From assembly GCF_013044135.1 (NCBI RefSeq), contig NZ_JABEPP010000005.1, forward strand, positions 175,001-239,000: 64,000 nucleotides of DNA, written 5' to 3'. Position numbers and translations under genes: made by a program. The stretch's first letter is position 1, and each line of letters begins with the position of its first letter. Shown here piece after piece: positions 1-9,199 of the stretch. Under the pieces are notes generated by a model, which searched no databases, was not told where the DNA came from, and was given only the letters and a program-made list of their open reading frames with translations. Source of the DNA: Enterovirga aerilata (GTDB lineage Bacteria > Pseudomonadota > Alphaproteobacteria > Rhizobiales > Beijerinckiaceae).

Positions 1-1
1 T

Positions 2-1957
2 GCGAGCTTCGGGAACGAGCCCCCGCTCGACCCGGCCGTCCCGGCTGCCGCCTCGGGCGGCCGTCACGCCGTGAGCTTCCGCTGGCTCGGCGCCTGCGTC
101 CTCATCGGCCTCATGGGCGGGCTTCTTCTCGGCTCCGCGATCTACGTTTCCTCCGAGGGAGAGACGACCTTCGCTGACCTTCCCCAGCGAGCCCCTACTC
201 TGGCCTCGCGCGGCGATGGCGCCGGAGCCGCCCGAAAAGCCGACAAGCTCGTCCGCACGGAAATGGTGGCGTCGGCCAAGCAGAGCTTCCGCACGCCGAT
301 GACGCTGCGCGCCGGCGACCGCGAGGTGATCAAGGTGCGCAACTTCGTGCGCATCGCCACGAACCTCTCCCTGACGAGCGGGGTCTACGCCTCGGACATC
401 CCACCCTTCAATCCGCTGCGCTTCTTCGCTGACACTCCCGGCGAGCGCGGCTTCGAACCGCCGCCGGAGACTTCCGACGCGGAGGTGTCGGTGGTGAAGA
501 GCGAACTCTCGACGCTCGCGGTCGAGTTCGGGCAGCATGGCCTGAGCGACGAGCAGGTGGTGCTCCAGCTCGAAGACGAGGCGCGGCTGCGCGCGGAGGC
601 CGGCCGGCGCGCCAATGCCCCGCTGCCCTCGACCGCGATGCTGTCGCGGATGCTCGGCCGCATGCCAGCCGCCGCGGCCGTGCCCGTGCTTCCCGGCGGT
701 GATGCCGCCCTGCAGGCCCCCTTCCGCTCGATCGAGGTCCGGGTCGTTCCGGAGAACGTCACCGAGGCACCGAAATCCGGCCCGAAATCCGCGGAGGTCG
801 ATTTCGAGGAGCGGGTGGTTCCCATCCGGCGGGGAGAGACGCTCGAGAGCGTCCTTCGCGCCAACGGCGCAAGCCCGGACGATGTCCGCGCGATCCTCGC
901 CACGCTCGTCGGACGCGACCGTCAGCTCGGGCCGGTGGACGGGATGCAGCTGCGTCTCCTCCTCGCGCCGCCGCCTCGCCCCGGCGAGGCTCGCCGCCTC
1001 GTGCGCGCGATCCTCTTCGGCGAGCGCGGAATCGAGGCGATCTCGGCCATGAACGACCGCGGCGCCTTCGTGTCGGTCACGCCGCCGCAGACGCAAAGCG
1101 CGGCCCGCGCCCAGGGCCGGGCCGGAGGCGAGGAAGAGGAGGAGGACGAGCAGGAGGGAAGCGGCGTCACCCTCTACAACAGCCTCTACGAGACCGCGCT
1201 CAAGCAGGAGCTGCCCCGGCAGACGGTCGAGGAGCTGGTCCGCATTTTCGGCTACGACGTCGATTTCCAGCGCCGGGTCGCGCCGGGAGACAGCTTCGAG
1301 ATCTTCTACGCGACCGACGACGAGGGCGGAGATCGTCTGGAGATCCTGTCCGCTACGATCACGCTCGGGAACGACACCCACCGGGTCTACCGCTACCAGG
1401 GCGAGGACGGCTCGGTGGACTATTTCGACGACGCGGGCCGCTCGCTGAAGAAGTTCCTGATCCGCAAGCCGGTCGTCGAGGCGCGGCTGAGCTCGGGCTT
1501 CGGCACGCGCTACCATCCGATCCTCGGCTACGCGAAGATGCATACCGGCGTCGACTGGGCCGCCCGGGTCGGGACGCCGATCTTCGCGGCCGGCAACGGC
1601 ACCGTGATCAAGGCGGCGTGGGACTCTGGCTATGGCCGCAGGACCGAGATCCAGCACGCCAACGGCTACGTCACGGCCTATAACCACCAATCCTCCTTCG
1701 CGCGCGGCATCGCGCCCGGCGCGCGGGTGCGGCAGGGACAGGTGATCGGCTATGTCGGCTCCACGGGTCTCTCGACGGGCGCGCATCTCCACTACGAGGT
1801 GATCGTGAACGGCCATTTCGTGGATCCGATGAAGATCCGAGTCCCGCGCGGACGGGAGCTCGACGGGCGGGCGCTCGTGGAGTTCGGCCGCCAGCGCGAC
1901 CAGATCGACCAGCTCATGCAGAAGGCCTCGCCCAACCGGCTGGCGCAGCGCGGCTGA
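2..1957 (+). CDS. M23 family metallopeptidase (periplasmic murein endopeptidase), 5' end outside window
   Basis: Predicted LytM/M23 zinc endopeptidase that cleaves peptidoglycan cross-bridges in the periplasm. Numbering from the GTG at 71, a signal anchor covers about residues 5-25, a LysM-like segment lies near 247-280, and the C-terminal M23 domain shows HTGVD (H491, D495) and HLH (H572, H574), the zinc and catalytic residues of the family. The frame stays open upstream of 71 to the window edge. It reads GNEPPL there, which I recall as the conserved start of Rhizobiales homologues, so the true start probably lies before position 1. An acidic E-rich linker sits near residue 355. Family identity is sure; the start is not. 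Confidence 0.9.
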   Translation, partial: ASFGNEPPLDPAVPAAASGGRHAVSFRWLGACVLIGLMGGLLLGSAIYVSSEGETTFADLPQRAPTLASRGDGAGAARKADKLVRTEMVASAKQSFRTPMTLRAGDREVIKVRNFVRIATNLSLTSGVYASDIPPFNPLRFFADTPGERGFEPPPETSDAEVSVVKSELSTLAVEFGQHGLSDEQVVLQLEDEARLRAEAGRRANAPLPSTAMLSRMLGRMPAAAAVPVLPGGDAALQAPFRSIEVRVVPENVTEAPKSGPKSAEVDFEERVVPIRRGETLESVLRANGASPDDVRAILATLVGRDRQLGPVDGMQLRLLLAPPPRPGEARRLVRAILFGERGIEAISAMNDRGAFVSVTPPQTQSAARAQGRAGGEEEEEDEQEGSGVTLYNSLYETALKQELPRQTVEELVRIFGYDVDFQRRVAPGDSFEIFYATDDEGGDRLEILSATITLGNDTHRVYRYQGEDGSVDYFDDAGRSLKKFLIRKPVVEARLSSGFGTRYHPILGYAKMHTGVDWAARVGTPIFAAGNGTVIKAAWDSGYGRRTEIQHANGYVTAYNHQSSFARGIAPGARVRQGQVIGYVGSTGLSTGAHLHYEVIVNGHFVDPMKIRVPRGRELDGRALVEFGRQRDQIDQLMQKASPNRLAQRG

Positions 1958-1959
1958 GC

Positions 1960-2829
1960 TCAACCGAAGCCGAGGCGGCGCCGTATGTCCTCCGGGGACT
2001 CGCCGGCGGCGCGGAGGGCCGCCAGGGAGACCGAGCTGCGGCTCTTCGAGAGCTTCCGGCCGCCCTCGTCCGTCAGGAGCGCGTGGTGGTGGTAGAGCGG
2101 GCGGGGCAGGTCGAAGAGCCGTCCGAGCAGCGCGTGGATGTCGGTCGCCGCTTCGAGATCGACGCCGCGCACCACATGCGTGACGCCCTGCGCGGCGTCG
2201 TCGAGCACGACGGACAGATTGTAGCTCGTCGGCGTCTCCTTCCGAACGAGGACCAGGTCGCCCCAGCGCTCCGGCCGCGCCGCGACGGACCAGTCGCGGC
2301 CGTCCGGATCGAAGCCGCGCCAGGAGACGGGGCCGGCCGCGGCGCTCGCGGCCGCCATGTCGATGCGCCAGGCGACGCGTCCTCCCGCAGCAAGGAGGCT
2401 TTCGCGCCCGGCCCGAGGCAGGTTCCGGCAGGTACCCGGGTAGAGGGGCGTCCCGTCAGGGTCGCGCGGCCATCTCCCGCCCGTCTTGCTCTCCCACGCC
2501 GCTACCGTCGCGGCGATCTCGCTCCGGCTGCACCCGCACGGATAGAGGAGGCCGGCTCGGCGCAGCCTCTCGGCACCGGCCAGATACTCCGCCATGTGTC
2601 CGGATTGCCTGCGGACGGGCTGCGGCCAGCTGAGGCCGAGCCAGGCGAGATCCTCCTCGATTCCCGCGATGTTCTCCGGCGTCGCACGGACCAGGTCGAT
2701 ATCCTCGATGCGCAGGAGCCAGATGCCCCCAAGCCGGTGCGCGACGGCGTCGTTGAGGAGGGCGGAATAGGCATGGCCGAGATGGAGCCGCCCGTTCGGG
2801 CTCGGCGCGAAGCGCAGGATCGGGCTCAT
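1960..2829 (-). CDS. gluQ: Glutamyl-Q tRNA(Asp) synthetase
   Basis: Paralogue of the GluRS catalytic domain that attaches glutamate to the queuosine at position 34 of tRNA(Asp), without an anticodon-binding domain. The 289-residue length fits this short family. Visible signatures are FAPSPNG and HLGHA (HIGH-like) at the N-terminus, the zinc-site pattern CGC followed by Y-PGT-C, and KLSKS near the C-terminus. I chose the ATG at 2829 because it puts the Rossmann start SPILRFAPSP at the N-terminus; the longer open frame upstream is antisense to the next gene. It is divergent from the DNA glycosylase gene, 17 bp away, so the two share a very short promoter region. Confidence 0.93.
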   Translation of the reverse strand: MSPILRFAPSPNGRLHLGHAYSALLNDAVAHRLGGIWLLRIEDIDLVRATPENIAGIEEDLAWLGLSWPQPVRRQSGHMAEYLAGAERLRRAGLLYPCGCSRSEIAATVAAWESKTGGRWPRDPDGTPLYPGTCRNLPRAGRESLLAAGGRVAWRIDMAAASAAAGPVSWRGFDPDGRDWSVAARPERWGDLVLVRKETPTSYNLSVVLDDAAQGVTHVVRGVDLEAATDIHALLGRLFDLPRPLYHHHALLTDEGGRKLSKSRSSVSLAALRAAGESPEDIRRRLGFG

Positions 2830-2846
2830 CGGCGCGGCCTCGCCGC

Positions 2847-3494
2847 ATGAGCGGGCGCCTCGATTCGGAGGAAGCCATGGCGACCGGGCTGGCGGAGCTC
2901 TGCCGGCTCGATCCGGACCTGGCGCGCCTTGTCGCAGCGGGAATGCGGCCGCCCCTGCGCAGGCGCGAGCCCGGGCTTGCCGGCCTGCTCTCGATCGTCG
3001 TCGGCCAGCAGGTCTCGACCGCGAGCGCACGGGCCATTCTCGCCCGCCTTGCGGCCGCGTTCCCGGACCTCTCCGCTGCCCGGATCGCGGCCGCGTCGGA
3101 TGCCGAACTCCTGGGCGCGGGCCTCTCGCGGCCGAAGCTCAGGACCCTGCGGGCGATCTCCGCCTCCATCCTGGCGGGCAGGCTCGACCTCTCGAGCCTC
3201 GCCGGCATGCCGGCGGCCGAGGCGCATGCCGCGCTGACCGCCGTCCCGGGGATCGGGCCATGGACGGCCGACATCTACCTCCTGTTCTGCCTCGGCCATC
3301 CGGACGTCTTCCCGGCCGGCGACCTTGCGCTTCAGGAAGCCGTCCGCGCGCTGCTCGGCCTGCCCGCCCGGCCGAACGCGAAGGCGCTCGCCGCGATCGC
3401 CGAGCGCTGGCGTCCATGGCGCGGCGTCGCGGCGGGGCTGCTCTGGGCGCATTACCGGCGGATCAAGAGCCGCGAAGGTGTGCTCGCGCTTTGA
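2847..3494 (+). CDS. DNA-3-methyladenine glycosylase II-type (HhH-GPD)
   Basis: Base-excision repair glycosylase of the AlkA/HhH-GPD superfamily, 215 residues, removing alkylated purines from DNA. The helix-hairpin-helix VPGIGPWTA lies at residues 133-141 and the catalytic aspartate is D159 in the segment FPAGDLAL. QQVS at 54-57 matches the conserved region of bacterial AlkA-like proteins. It lacks the N-terminal AlkA_N domain of E. coli AlkA, so it is the compact form common in alphaproteobacteria. An alternative start is the ATG at 2877. Divergent from gluQ; the downstream gene is convergent. Confidence 0.9.
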   Translation: MSGRLDSEEAMATGLAELCRLDPDLARLVAAGMRPPLRRREPGLAGLLSIVVGQQVSTASARAILARLAAAFPDLSAARIAAASDAELLGAGLSRPKLRTLRAISASILAGRLDLSSLAGMPAAEAHAALTAVPGIGPWTADIYLLFCLGHPDVFPAGDLALQEAVRALLGLPARPNAKALAAIAERWRPWRGVAAGLLWAHYRRIKSREGVLAL

Positions 3495-3496
3495 GG

Positions 3497-4279
3497 TCAC
3501 CCCCGCCCGAACCAGGCCGGCGCCTCCTTCATCCAGCCGAGCCCGTCTTCCGTCCGGCCCAGCGGACGGTACTCGGCGGCGGCAGCACCGTCGTAATGGA
3601 CGGCGCGAAGCGCGCCGAATGCAGCCTTGAAGTCGAGCTCGCCCGTGCCCGGCTCGTGCCGGCCGGGATTGTCGGCGAATTGCACATGGCCGATGAGCTC
3701 GCCCGCACGCCGGATCGCCGCAACCAGATCGGGCTCGGTCCGGGCCATGTGGTAGAGGTCGAATTGCAGGCGGATCCGCGGGTCGCCCTGCCCGGCATAG
3801 AAGCGGAGGAACTTGTCGAGGCTGTCGAGCCAGAAGCCCGGCACGTCGAAGGGGTTGATCACCTCCAGCATCAGCTCGGCCCCCGCGCGCTCGAAACGCC
3901 TGGCGGCGAGCGCCACGTTGTCCGAGAAGACGCGGGCGGTCGTCCTGTCGTCCTGCCCGATGGGTGGAGGACCGGCCAGCAGGTTGACCTTGCTGACGCC
4001 GAGCTCCTCGGCATAGCGCACGGCCTGCTCCACTCCCTGCGCGAAGGCGTCGCGCGCGCCTGCATCCGTTGCCCGGCCGTTGCCACCGCGGCCGTCGGAG
4101 GCCGGGAGGTTGATCAGTACGATGGGCAGGTCGCCGGCGGCCCGGCGGATTTCCTCGGTGCTCCACTCGTAGGGGAACTGGACCTCCGCGCCCGCGAAGC
4201 CCGCCCGCGCGGCCGCGGCGAAGCGATCGAGAAACGGCACCTCCGTGAACATCAGGGTGAGATTCGCGACGAGCTGCAT
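3497..4279 (-). CDS. hyi: Hydroxypyruvate isomerase family protein (Hyi/OtnI-like)
   Basis: TIM-barrel isomerase of 260 residues, the normal length for Hyi. The N-terminal segment ANLTLMFTEVPFLDRF, then GAEVQFPYEW, and the C-terminal pattern GHVQFADNPGRHEPGTGEL are typical. Members interconvert hydroxypyruvate and tartronate semialdehyde, or act as 2-oxo-tetronate isomerase (OtnI); sequence alone does not decide. It is divergent from ilvD with 73 bp between start codons. A beta-hydroxyacid dehydrogenase lies just beyond ilvD, and a 3-oxo-tetronate kinase homologue is found at 61.4 kb, so either glyoxylate or tetronate metabolism would fit. Confidence 0.88.
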   Translation of the reverse strand: MQLVANLTLMFTEVPFLDRFAAAARAGFAGAEVQFPYEWSTEEIRRAAGDLPIVLINLPASDGRGGNGRATDAGARDAFAQGVEQAVRYAEELGVSKVNLLAGPPPIGQDDRTTARVFSDNVALAARRFERAGAELMLEVINPFDVPGFWLDSLDKFLRFYAGQGDPRIRLQFDLYHMARTEPDLVAAIRRAGELIGHVQFADNPGRHEPGTGELDFKAAFGALRAVHYDGAAAAEYRPLGRTEDGLGWMKEAPAWFGRG

Positions 4280-4352
4280 CGACCCCCGGCCCGCTTGCGG
4301 CGACTTGCCTCACATCCGATAACGCCGCCCTTTCCGAGGAACAAGGAATCCG

Positions 4353-6059
4353 ATGCGCCTGAGGTCTGACGTCACGCGGCACGGCATCGAACGCACGCCG
4401 CACCGCGCCTTCATGCGCGCGATGGGCCTGGACGATGCGGCCATCGCCCGGCCGATGGTCGGGGTCGTGTCGATGAAGGGCGAGGTCACGCCCTGCAACA
4501 TGACGCACGGGCCGCAGGCCGACGCCGCGAAGGAGGGCGTGACCCGGGCCGGCGGCACGCCCCGCGAGTTCACGACGATCTCCATCTCGGACGGGATCGG
4601 CATGAACCACGAGGGCATGAAATTCTCTCTCGTGTCGCGGGAGCTGATCGCCGATTCGATCGAGGCCGTCGTGCACGGGCATGCCTATGACGGGCTGATC
4701 GCTTTCGGAGGCTGCGACAAGACCCTGCCAGGCGCCATGATGGGTCTCGTGCGCTGCAACGTGCCGGGCGTCTTCCTGTATGGTGGCTCCGCCCTCCCCG
4801 GCCGCCATGCGGGCCGGAACGTGACCGTGCTGGACGCCTACGAGGCGGTCGGCACCGTGATGACCGGAGCGCTCGACGAGAGCGTGCTCGATGAGATGGA
4901 GCGGGTCTGCAAGCCGACCTTCGGTGCCTGCGCCGGGCAGTTCACGGCCAATACCATGGCCATGGTGTCCGAAGCGCTCGGGCTGACCGTGCCCAATTCC
5001 TCCATGGCGCCGGGCGTCTATTCCGAGCGGCTGGAGATCGCAAAGCGCGCCGGCGCGATCGTCATGGAGAACATCGTACGCGGCGGCCCGCTGCCGCGCG
5101 ACCTGATCACCCGCGCCTCGCTGGAGAACGCGGCCGCCATCGTCGCCGCGACCGGCGGCTCGACCAATGCCGCGCTCCACATCCCGGCCATCGCGCACGA
5201 GGCCGGGATCCGGTTCACGGTCGACGACGTGGCGGAGGTCTTCGCCCGGACCCCGCTGATCGGCGACCTGCGCCCGGGCGGGCGCTTCCTGGCCAAGGAT
5301 GTCTACGACCTCGGCGGGGTGTCGATCATCATCCGCGAGCTGATCTCCGGCGGCTTCATCGACGGCTCGACCCTGACCGTGACGGGCCAGACTCTGGAGG
5401 AGGAGCACGGGGCGGCGCCCCGGCCGGACGGGACGGTGATCCGCCCCGTCGCGGAGGCCATCCGGCCGGATGGCGGGCTCGTCGTCCTGAAGGGCAATCT
5501 CGCCCCGAACGGCGCTCTCCTGAAGGTCGCCGGGCTGAAATCGACGCTGTTCGAGGGCACCGCCCGCGTGTTCGATTCGGAGGAGGATTGCGCGCTCGCG
5601 GTCCGGGCTCGCGCCTACGCGGCCGGCGACGTGCTAATCATCCGCTACGAGGGGCCGAGCGGCGGGCCCGGCATGCGCGAGATGCTGGGCGTCACGGCGC
5701 TGATCTACGGCCAGCAGATGGGCGAGAAGGTCGCGCTGCTCACGGACGGCCGCTTCTCCGGGGCGACCCGCGGCATGTGCATCGGGCATATCGCGCCGGA
5801 GGCGGCAATCGGCGGGCCGCTTGCGCTCGTCCAGACCGGCGACCGCATCCGCATCGACGGGGCGGCGCGGACATTGGACCTCCTGGTCGATGACGCCGAG
5901 ATCGCCCGGCGCCGCGCCGCCTGGACGCCGAAGCCGACCCGCCATCCGGCCGGGCTGCTCGCAAAGTACGCCCGCCTCGTCGGCGGCGCGGAAAACGGGG
6001 CGGTGACGCATGCGGGAAGGGCGGTTTGGACGAACCCGGCCGGTGAGGCGGGGCTGTGA
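4353..6059 (+). CDS. ilvD: Dihydroxy-acid dehydratase (IlvD/Edd family)
   Basis: Iron-sulfur dehydratase of 568 residues. It converts 2,3-dihydroxy-acids to 2-keto acids in valine, isoleucine and pantothenate synthesis. Cluster-ligand cysteines are visible at C48 (TPCN), C121 (GGCDK) and C193 (GACAG), the three-cysteine pattern of [2Fe-2S] IlvD enzymes. AAGGA-type SD sequence precedes the ATG. The family also contains sugar-acid dehydratases, so with hyi divergent and a beta-hydroxyacid dehydrogenase nearby this copy could be catabolic. Its stop codon overlaps the GTG start of the following small membrane protein gene. Confidence 0.92.
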   Translation: MRLRSDVTRHGIERTPHRAFMRAMGLDDAAIARPMVGVVSMKGEVTPCNMTHGPQADAAKEGVTRAGGTPREFTTISISDGIGMNHEGMKFSLVSRELIADSIEAVVHGHAYDGLIAFGGCDKTLPGAMMGLVRCNVPGVFLYGGSALPGRHAGRNVTVLDAYEAVGTVMTGALDESVLDEMERVCKPTFGACAGQFTANTMAMVSEALGLTVPNSSMAPGVYSERLEIAKRAGAIVMENIVRGGPLPRDLITRASLENAAAIVAATGGSTNAALHIPAIAHEAGIRFTVDDVAEVFARTPLIGDLRPGGRFLAKDVYDLGGVSIIIRELISGGFIDGSTLTVTGQTLEEEHGAAPRPDGTVIRPVAEAIRPDGGLVVLKGNLAPNGALLKVAGLKSTLFEGTARVFDSEEDCALAVRARAYAAGDVLIIRYEGPSGGPGMREMLGVTALIYGQQMGEKVALLTDGRFSGATRGMCIGHIAPEAAIGGPLALVQTGDRIRIDGAARTLDLLVDDAEIARRRAAWTPKPTRHPAGLLAKYARLVGGAENGAVTHAGRAVWTNPAGEAGL

Positions 6060-6283
6060 GCCTCGTTCACAACGAGCGGGTCAAGCTCACGGCGACGTAT
6101 CTCAATGGCCTCGCGATCGCGGTTTTCGCCGTGGGCGGACTAGCGCCGGTCGCGGCACTCGTGAGCGGCGCGGCTCAGGCGGGCGCGGCGGCGCCGATCG
6201 GGATCCTGACGTGCGTTTGCGTTTGCCTCAGCGCAGGCCTACATCTTGGAGCAAGGCGCGTCTTAAGGAAGCTGGAGCCATGA
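6056..6283 (+). CDS. Small two-helix membrane protein, unknown function
   Basis: A 75-residue protein starting [17 protein letters not shown], with two predicted membrane helices (about residues 15-38 and 43-65). I recognise the layout as a small uncharacterised proteobacterial membrane protein with an NERxKL start but know no function. The GTG start overlaps the ilvD stop (GTGA), so translation is probably coupled. Its own stop overlaps the ATG of the next tiny gene (ATGA). Real coding is supported by the hydrophobic pattern and the chain of overlaps. Confidence 0.7.
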   Translation: MSLVHNERVKLTATYLNGLAIAVFAVGGLAPVAALVSGAAQAGAAAPIGILTCVCVCLSAGLHLGARRVLRKLEP

Positions 6284-6402
6284 CCTGGGCGCAGATTGCC
6301 TCGCTCTACATCGCTCCCGTCGGAGCCGTGATCATTGCGGTCGCGCTCTATTTCTTTGCAGACCGACCCGTTGAGCGGCGGAAAGGGCATTCTTCGCGTT
6401 GA
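6280..6402 (+). CDS. Tiny single-helix membrane protein, unknown function
   Basis: A 40-residue reading frame starting [15 protein letters not shown] with one strongly hydrophobic helix (about residues 6-26) and a basic tail. The ATG overlaps the stop of the preceding small membrane protein gene as ATGA, the usual sign of translational coupling. Together they resemble a two-component small membrane protein unit. I know no named family. It falls below the length cut-off of most gene finders and is easily missed. Confidence 0.6.
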   Translation: MTWAQIASLYIAPVGAVIIAVALYFFADRPVERRKGHSSR

Positions 6403-6453
6403 CGGCCGGCCTATCGTAACCCCAGCTTCTTGGCCGCACGACTGCACCTCCAC

Positions 6454-7344
6454 ATGGCGGACCCGACTCCCCTCGGCTTCATCGGCCTCGGTCTGATGGG
6501 CGGGCCGATGACCCGGCGTCTGCTCGCCGCCGGGCGCACCGTCACCGTCTGGAACCGTTCGCCTGACAAGCTGGAAGCCGCCGTGGCGGTGGGCGCGAAG
6601 CGCGCGGGGAACCCGGCCGAGGTCGCCGAAGCCGCCGAGATCGTCTTTCTCAACCTCACCGACAGCGCGGCCGTCGAGGCGGTGGTGTTCGGGCCTGAGG
6701 GCCTGAGCGCCGCCCCGGGCCGAGGCAAGCTCGTCGTCGACTTCTCGTCGATCCGGCCCGATGCCACCGTCGAGATTGCCCGCCGCCTGGAAGCGGCGAA
6801 CGGCATGCGCTGGGTCGATGCGCCTGTGTCCGGGGGGACGAAAGGCGCCGAGGAAGGCTCGCTCGCCATCATGGCCGGCGGCGAGGCGGCCGATATCGAG
6901 CGCACGCGGCCTCACATCATGACGATGGCGGCGCGGCTCACCCATATGGGCCCGCTCGGCTCCGGCCAGACCACGAAGCTCTGCAACCAGATCGTCGTCG
7001 GATGCACGATGGCGGTGCTCGCCGAGGCGACGCGGCTCGCAGCGAATGCCGGCATCGATCCGTGCCGGCTGCCCGAAGCCCTCGCCGGGGGCTTCGCGGA
7101 TTCGAAGCCGCTGCAACTGTTCGTGCCGCGCATGGCGGCCGGCATCCACGACCCGCCGCTCGGCCACGCCTATACGATGCTGAAGGATCTGGATTCGGCG
7201 CTCGACGCCGCGCGCGAGACCGGAACGCCGGCACCCATGGCGGCGCTCGCAGCCCAGCTCTTCCGCCTCCTCGCCGCAACGCGGGGCGAGAAGGCGGATG
7301 CGCTCGAGCTCTACAAGCTCGGGGAAGCGGCGGCGCAACGCTGA
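6454..7344 (+). CDS. NAD(P)-dependent beta-hydroxyacid dehydrogenase (3-hydroxyisobutyrate dehydrogenase family)
   Basis: Oxidoreductase of 296 residues. The N-terminal Rossmann motif is FIGLGLMGGPM (9-19). The substrate-binding DAPVSGGTKGAEEG (122-135) and the catalytic lysine K175 in QTTKLCNQ are those of beta-hydroxyacid dehydrogenases. Candidate substrates are tartronate semialdehyde, 3-hydroxyisobutyrate or an L-threonate-type acid. The ATG at 6454 is preferred over an in-frame TTG eight codons upstream because it sits right before the Rossmann strand. It follows ilvD and divergent hyi, which would suit a glyoxylate- or tetronate-type route. Confidence 0.88.
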   Translation: MADPTPLGFIGLGLMGGPMTRRLLAAGRTVTVWNRSPDKLEAAVAVGAKRAGNPAEVAEAAEIVFLNLTDSAAVEAVVFGPEGLSAAPGRGKLVVDFSSIRPDATVEIARRLEAANGMRWVDAPVSGGTKGAEEGSLAIMAGGEAADIERTRPHIMTMAARLTHMGPLGSGQTTKLCNQIVVGCTMAVLAEATRLAANAGIDPCRLPEALAGGFADSKPLQLFVPRMAAGIHDPPLGHAYTMLKDLDSALDAARETGTPAPMAALAAQLFRLLAATRGEKADALELYKLGEAAAQR

Positions 7345-7473
7345 GGGACGCCAGATCGCGGCCTTCACTCCGCGCCGTTGCGCAAGGCCGGGATTGCACG
7401 GGCGCAAAGGCCGGAGCTTGACCGTAATCCCGGTTCCCCCGATCACAAGCGGACCGAAACCGGGAACAGTCAC

Positions 7474-7896
7474 GTGATCGATTCTACCTACGGGGCCGCC
7501 TGGGCGCCGCGCGTGCTCAGCGTCGTGCGCATCGTAGCGGCGCTCATCTTCCTGCTGCACGGAACCCAGAAGCTGTTCGGCTTCCCGGCTCCGCCTCCGA
7601 ACGGCTTTCCCGCAGTCTTCTCCCTGCTTTGGATCGGCGCGATCCTGGAACTCGTCGGAGGCCTTCTGCTCATGGCAGGGCTCTTCACGCGCCCTGTCGC
7701 CTTCATCCTGTCGGGCGAGATGGCCGTCGCATACTGGATGTTCCACGCGCCGCGAAACCTCTACCCGACGCTGAACGGCGGCGATGCCGCGATCCTCTAC
7801 TGCTTCATCTTCCTGTATTTCGTCTTTGCCGGCCCCGGCCCCTGGAGCCTCGACGCGAAGCTCCGCCGCGACGGCAAGCTGCCCGCCTGGGCCTAG
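7474..7896 (+). CDS. DoxX family membrane protein
   Basis: A 140-residue integral membrane protein with about four helices. The first helix carries FLLHGTQKLFGFP, the hallmark of the DoxX family, and GGLLLMAGLFTRP follows in the second. DoxX-family proteins are linked to quinone or thiosulfate oxidation in a few organisms, but most have no known role. The GTG at 7474 is chosen because it lies shortly before the first helix; the open frame extends 32 codons further without family-like sequence. Convergent with the following lipoprotein gene. Confidence 0.85.
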   Translation: MIDSTYGAAWAPRVLSVVRIVAALIFLLHGTQKLFGFPAPPPNGFPAVFSLLWIGAILELVGGLLLMAGLFTRPVAFILSGEMAVAYWMFHAPRNLYPTLNGGDAAILYCFIFLYFVFAGPGPWSLDAKLRRDGKLPAWA

Positions 7897-7909
7897 GCGC
7901 TTCGAGCGC

Positions 7910-9133
7910 TCAATCCGTCGCGACATCCTCGCGAGGATCGTGAGCGCCCGGGACGATCGCCCTGAAAGTCTCCTCCAGGTTGCGGCGGCTGGCGGGATCG
8001 ACAACCGCGGCCGGAACGGAAACGGCGGCGGTCGCCGCCGCCCCGAGCGAGCGCGCCGCACCGCCCACCACGAGCCCGATCCCCTCACCCAGGCTCTCGT
8101 CCTGGCCGACCGTCTGGCCGGCCACCAGCCGCGCACCGATCGAGCGCACGACCTCCGGCGATTCGGCGAAGGTCGCGTGGTGGAGCGGATCGCCGGAGCG
8201 CATGCGGGTGAGATCGACCGCGGTGATGTTCGCCTTGGCGAGCGAGCTTCGGTAAGGCTCCACCTCGGGGTCGATGGCGCCGAGCTGGACGTTGCTGCCC
8301 CAAAACAGGCGCGAGAAGGCGAGCGCCCTGTCGTCCTGCGCCACGAACAGCGTGATCTTGGGACGGTTCGGCCCGAGATCCTGGACCTGCGTGCGGGCGA
8401 CATCAAGGTCGATGTCCGGGGCCGCGAGCATGACGTTGCGGATCTTCGCCGGCACGCGGCCCTTGCGGATCGCCTGCTGGCGCAGCGCTTCCAAGGTAAC
8501 CCAATTCCCCATCGAATGGGCCAGCACGTCGATATCCGTGATCGCGGGCTCCGCCGAGAGCTCGGTCAGCAGGCGCTCGAGCGCGGTCCGCGAATAGGTC
8601 GCGCTCTCGCGATCGTAGGGATAGGCGAGGAGCCGGCCGCGGGACGGCCAGGTGAAGAGCACGGCCACGCCGGGCGCTCTGCTGTCGTGCTTGATCTGCG
8701 CGAAGCGGAAGACGGCGTCGTCGAACTGGTTGTTGTAGCCGTGCACGAAGACAAGGACGCGGCGCTGGCCCGAGCGGCGGACCATCTCCCGGACGGAGCT
8801 GTGCAAGCCCGCATCATTCAGCGGGTCGGACCGCAGGGTCACGAAATGGCGGGCAGGATCGCCGGGAGAGCTGTCCGGCCACTCGACCTCGCCAACCCGG
8901 TGGGCCGGCGGAATGGAGACGTCGATCCGGCGGTAGGACACGTGATGGGACCGCTCGCCTCCGAAGAGGAGCCCGGGCTCGCCGGGAAGAGCCTTCCGGG
9001 TGGTCGCGACCAGAATCGGAACACGCGTCGCCCCGACCGCCTGGGCGGAGACGGGCAGAAGGGCATCGGGGGCGCGCGTCCCGCAGCCGGCCAGCGATCC
9101 GGCCAAGGCCGCGGCGAGAAACGCCCGCTTCAT
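7910..9133 (-). CDS. Alpha/beta hydrolase lipoprotein (DUF900 type)
   Basis: Predicted lipoprotein of 407 residues with signal MKRAFLAAALAGSLAGC (lipobox cysteine C17). It is followed by an alpha/beta hydrolase of the DUF900 family: VFVHGYNNQFDDAVFR forms the oxyanion region and AHSMGN carries the nucleophilic serine. DUF900 proteins are esterase-like and mostly uncharacterised. A second ATG lies four codons upstream at 9145. I prefer 9133 because GGGGAA lies just before it and the signal peptide then begins with MKR. It probably acts on the periplasmic side of the envelope. Confidence 0.85.
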   Translation of the reverse strand: MKRAFLAAALAGSLAGCGTRAPDALLPVSAQAVGATRVPILVATTRKALPGEPGLLFGGERSHHVSYRRIDVSIPPAHRVGEVEWPDSSPGDPARHFVTLRSDPLNDAGLHSSVREMVRRSGQRRVLVFVHGYNNQFDDAVFRFAQIKHDSRAPGVAVLFTWPSRGRLLAYPYDRESATYSRTALERLLTELSAEPAITDIDVLAHSMGNWVTLEALRQQAIRKGRVPAKIRNVMLAAPDIDLDVARTQVQDLGPNRPKITLFVAQDDRALAFSRLFWGSNVQLGAIDPEVEPYRSSLAKANITAVDLTRMRSGDPLHHATFAESPEVVRSIGARLVAGQTVGQDESLGEGIGLVVGGAARSLGAAATAAVSVPAAVVDPASRRNLEETFRAIVPGAHDPREDVATD

Positions 9134-9199
9134 CGAGTTCCCCATCGCGCAACAGGATAGCGCCCCCGGCCGAGCTTGTCGCGCGGCGCGGTCCGCACC

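Noticed and set aside
2826-5408. 860-codon minus-strand frame across the glycosylase, hyi and ilvD genes
   Set aside because: It is antisense to ilvD and out of frame with hyi, and the translated sequence has no domain pattern. The gluQ, hyi and ilvD frames explain the DNA.
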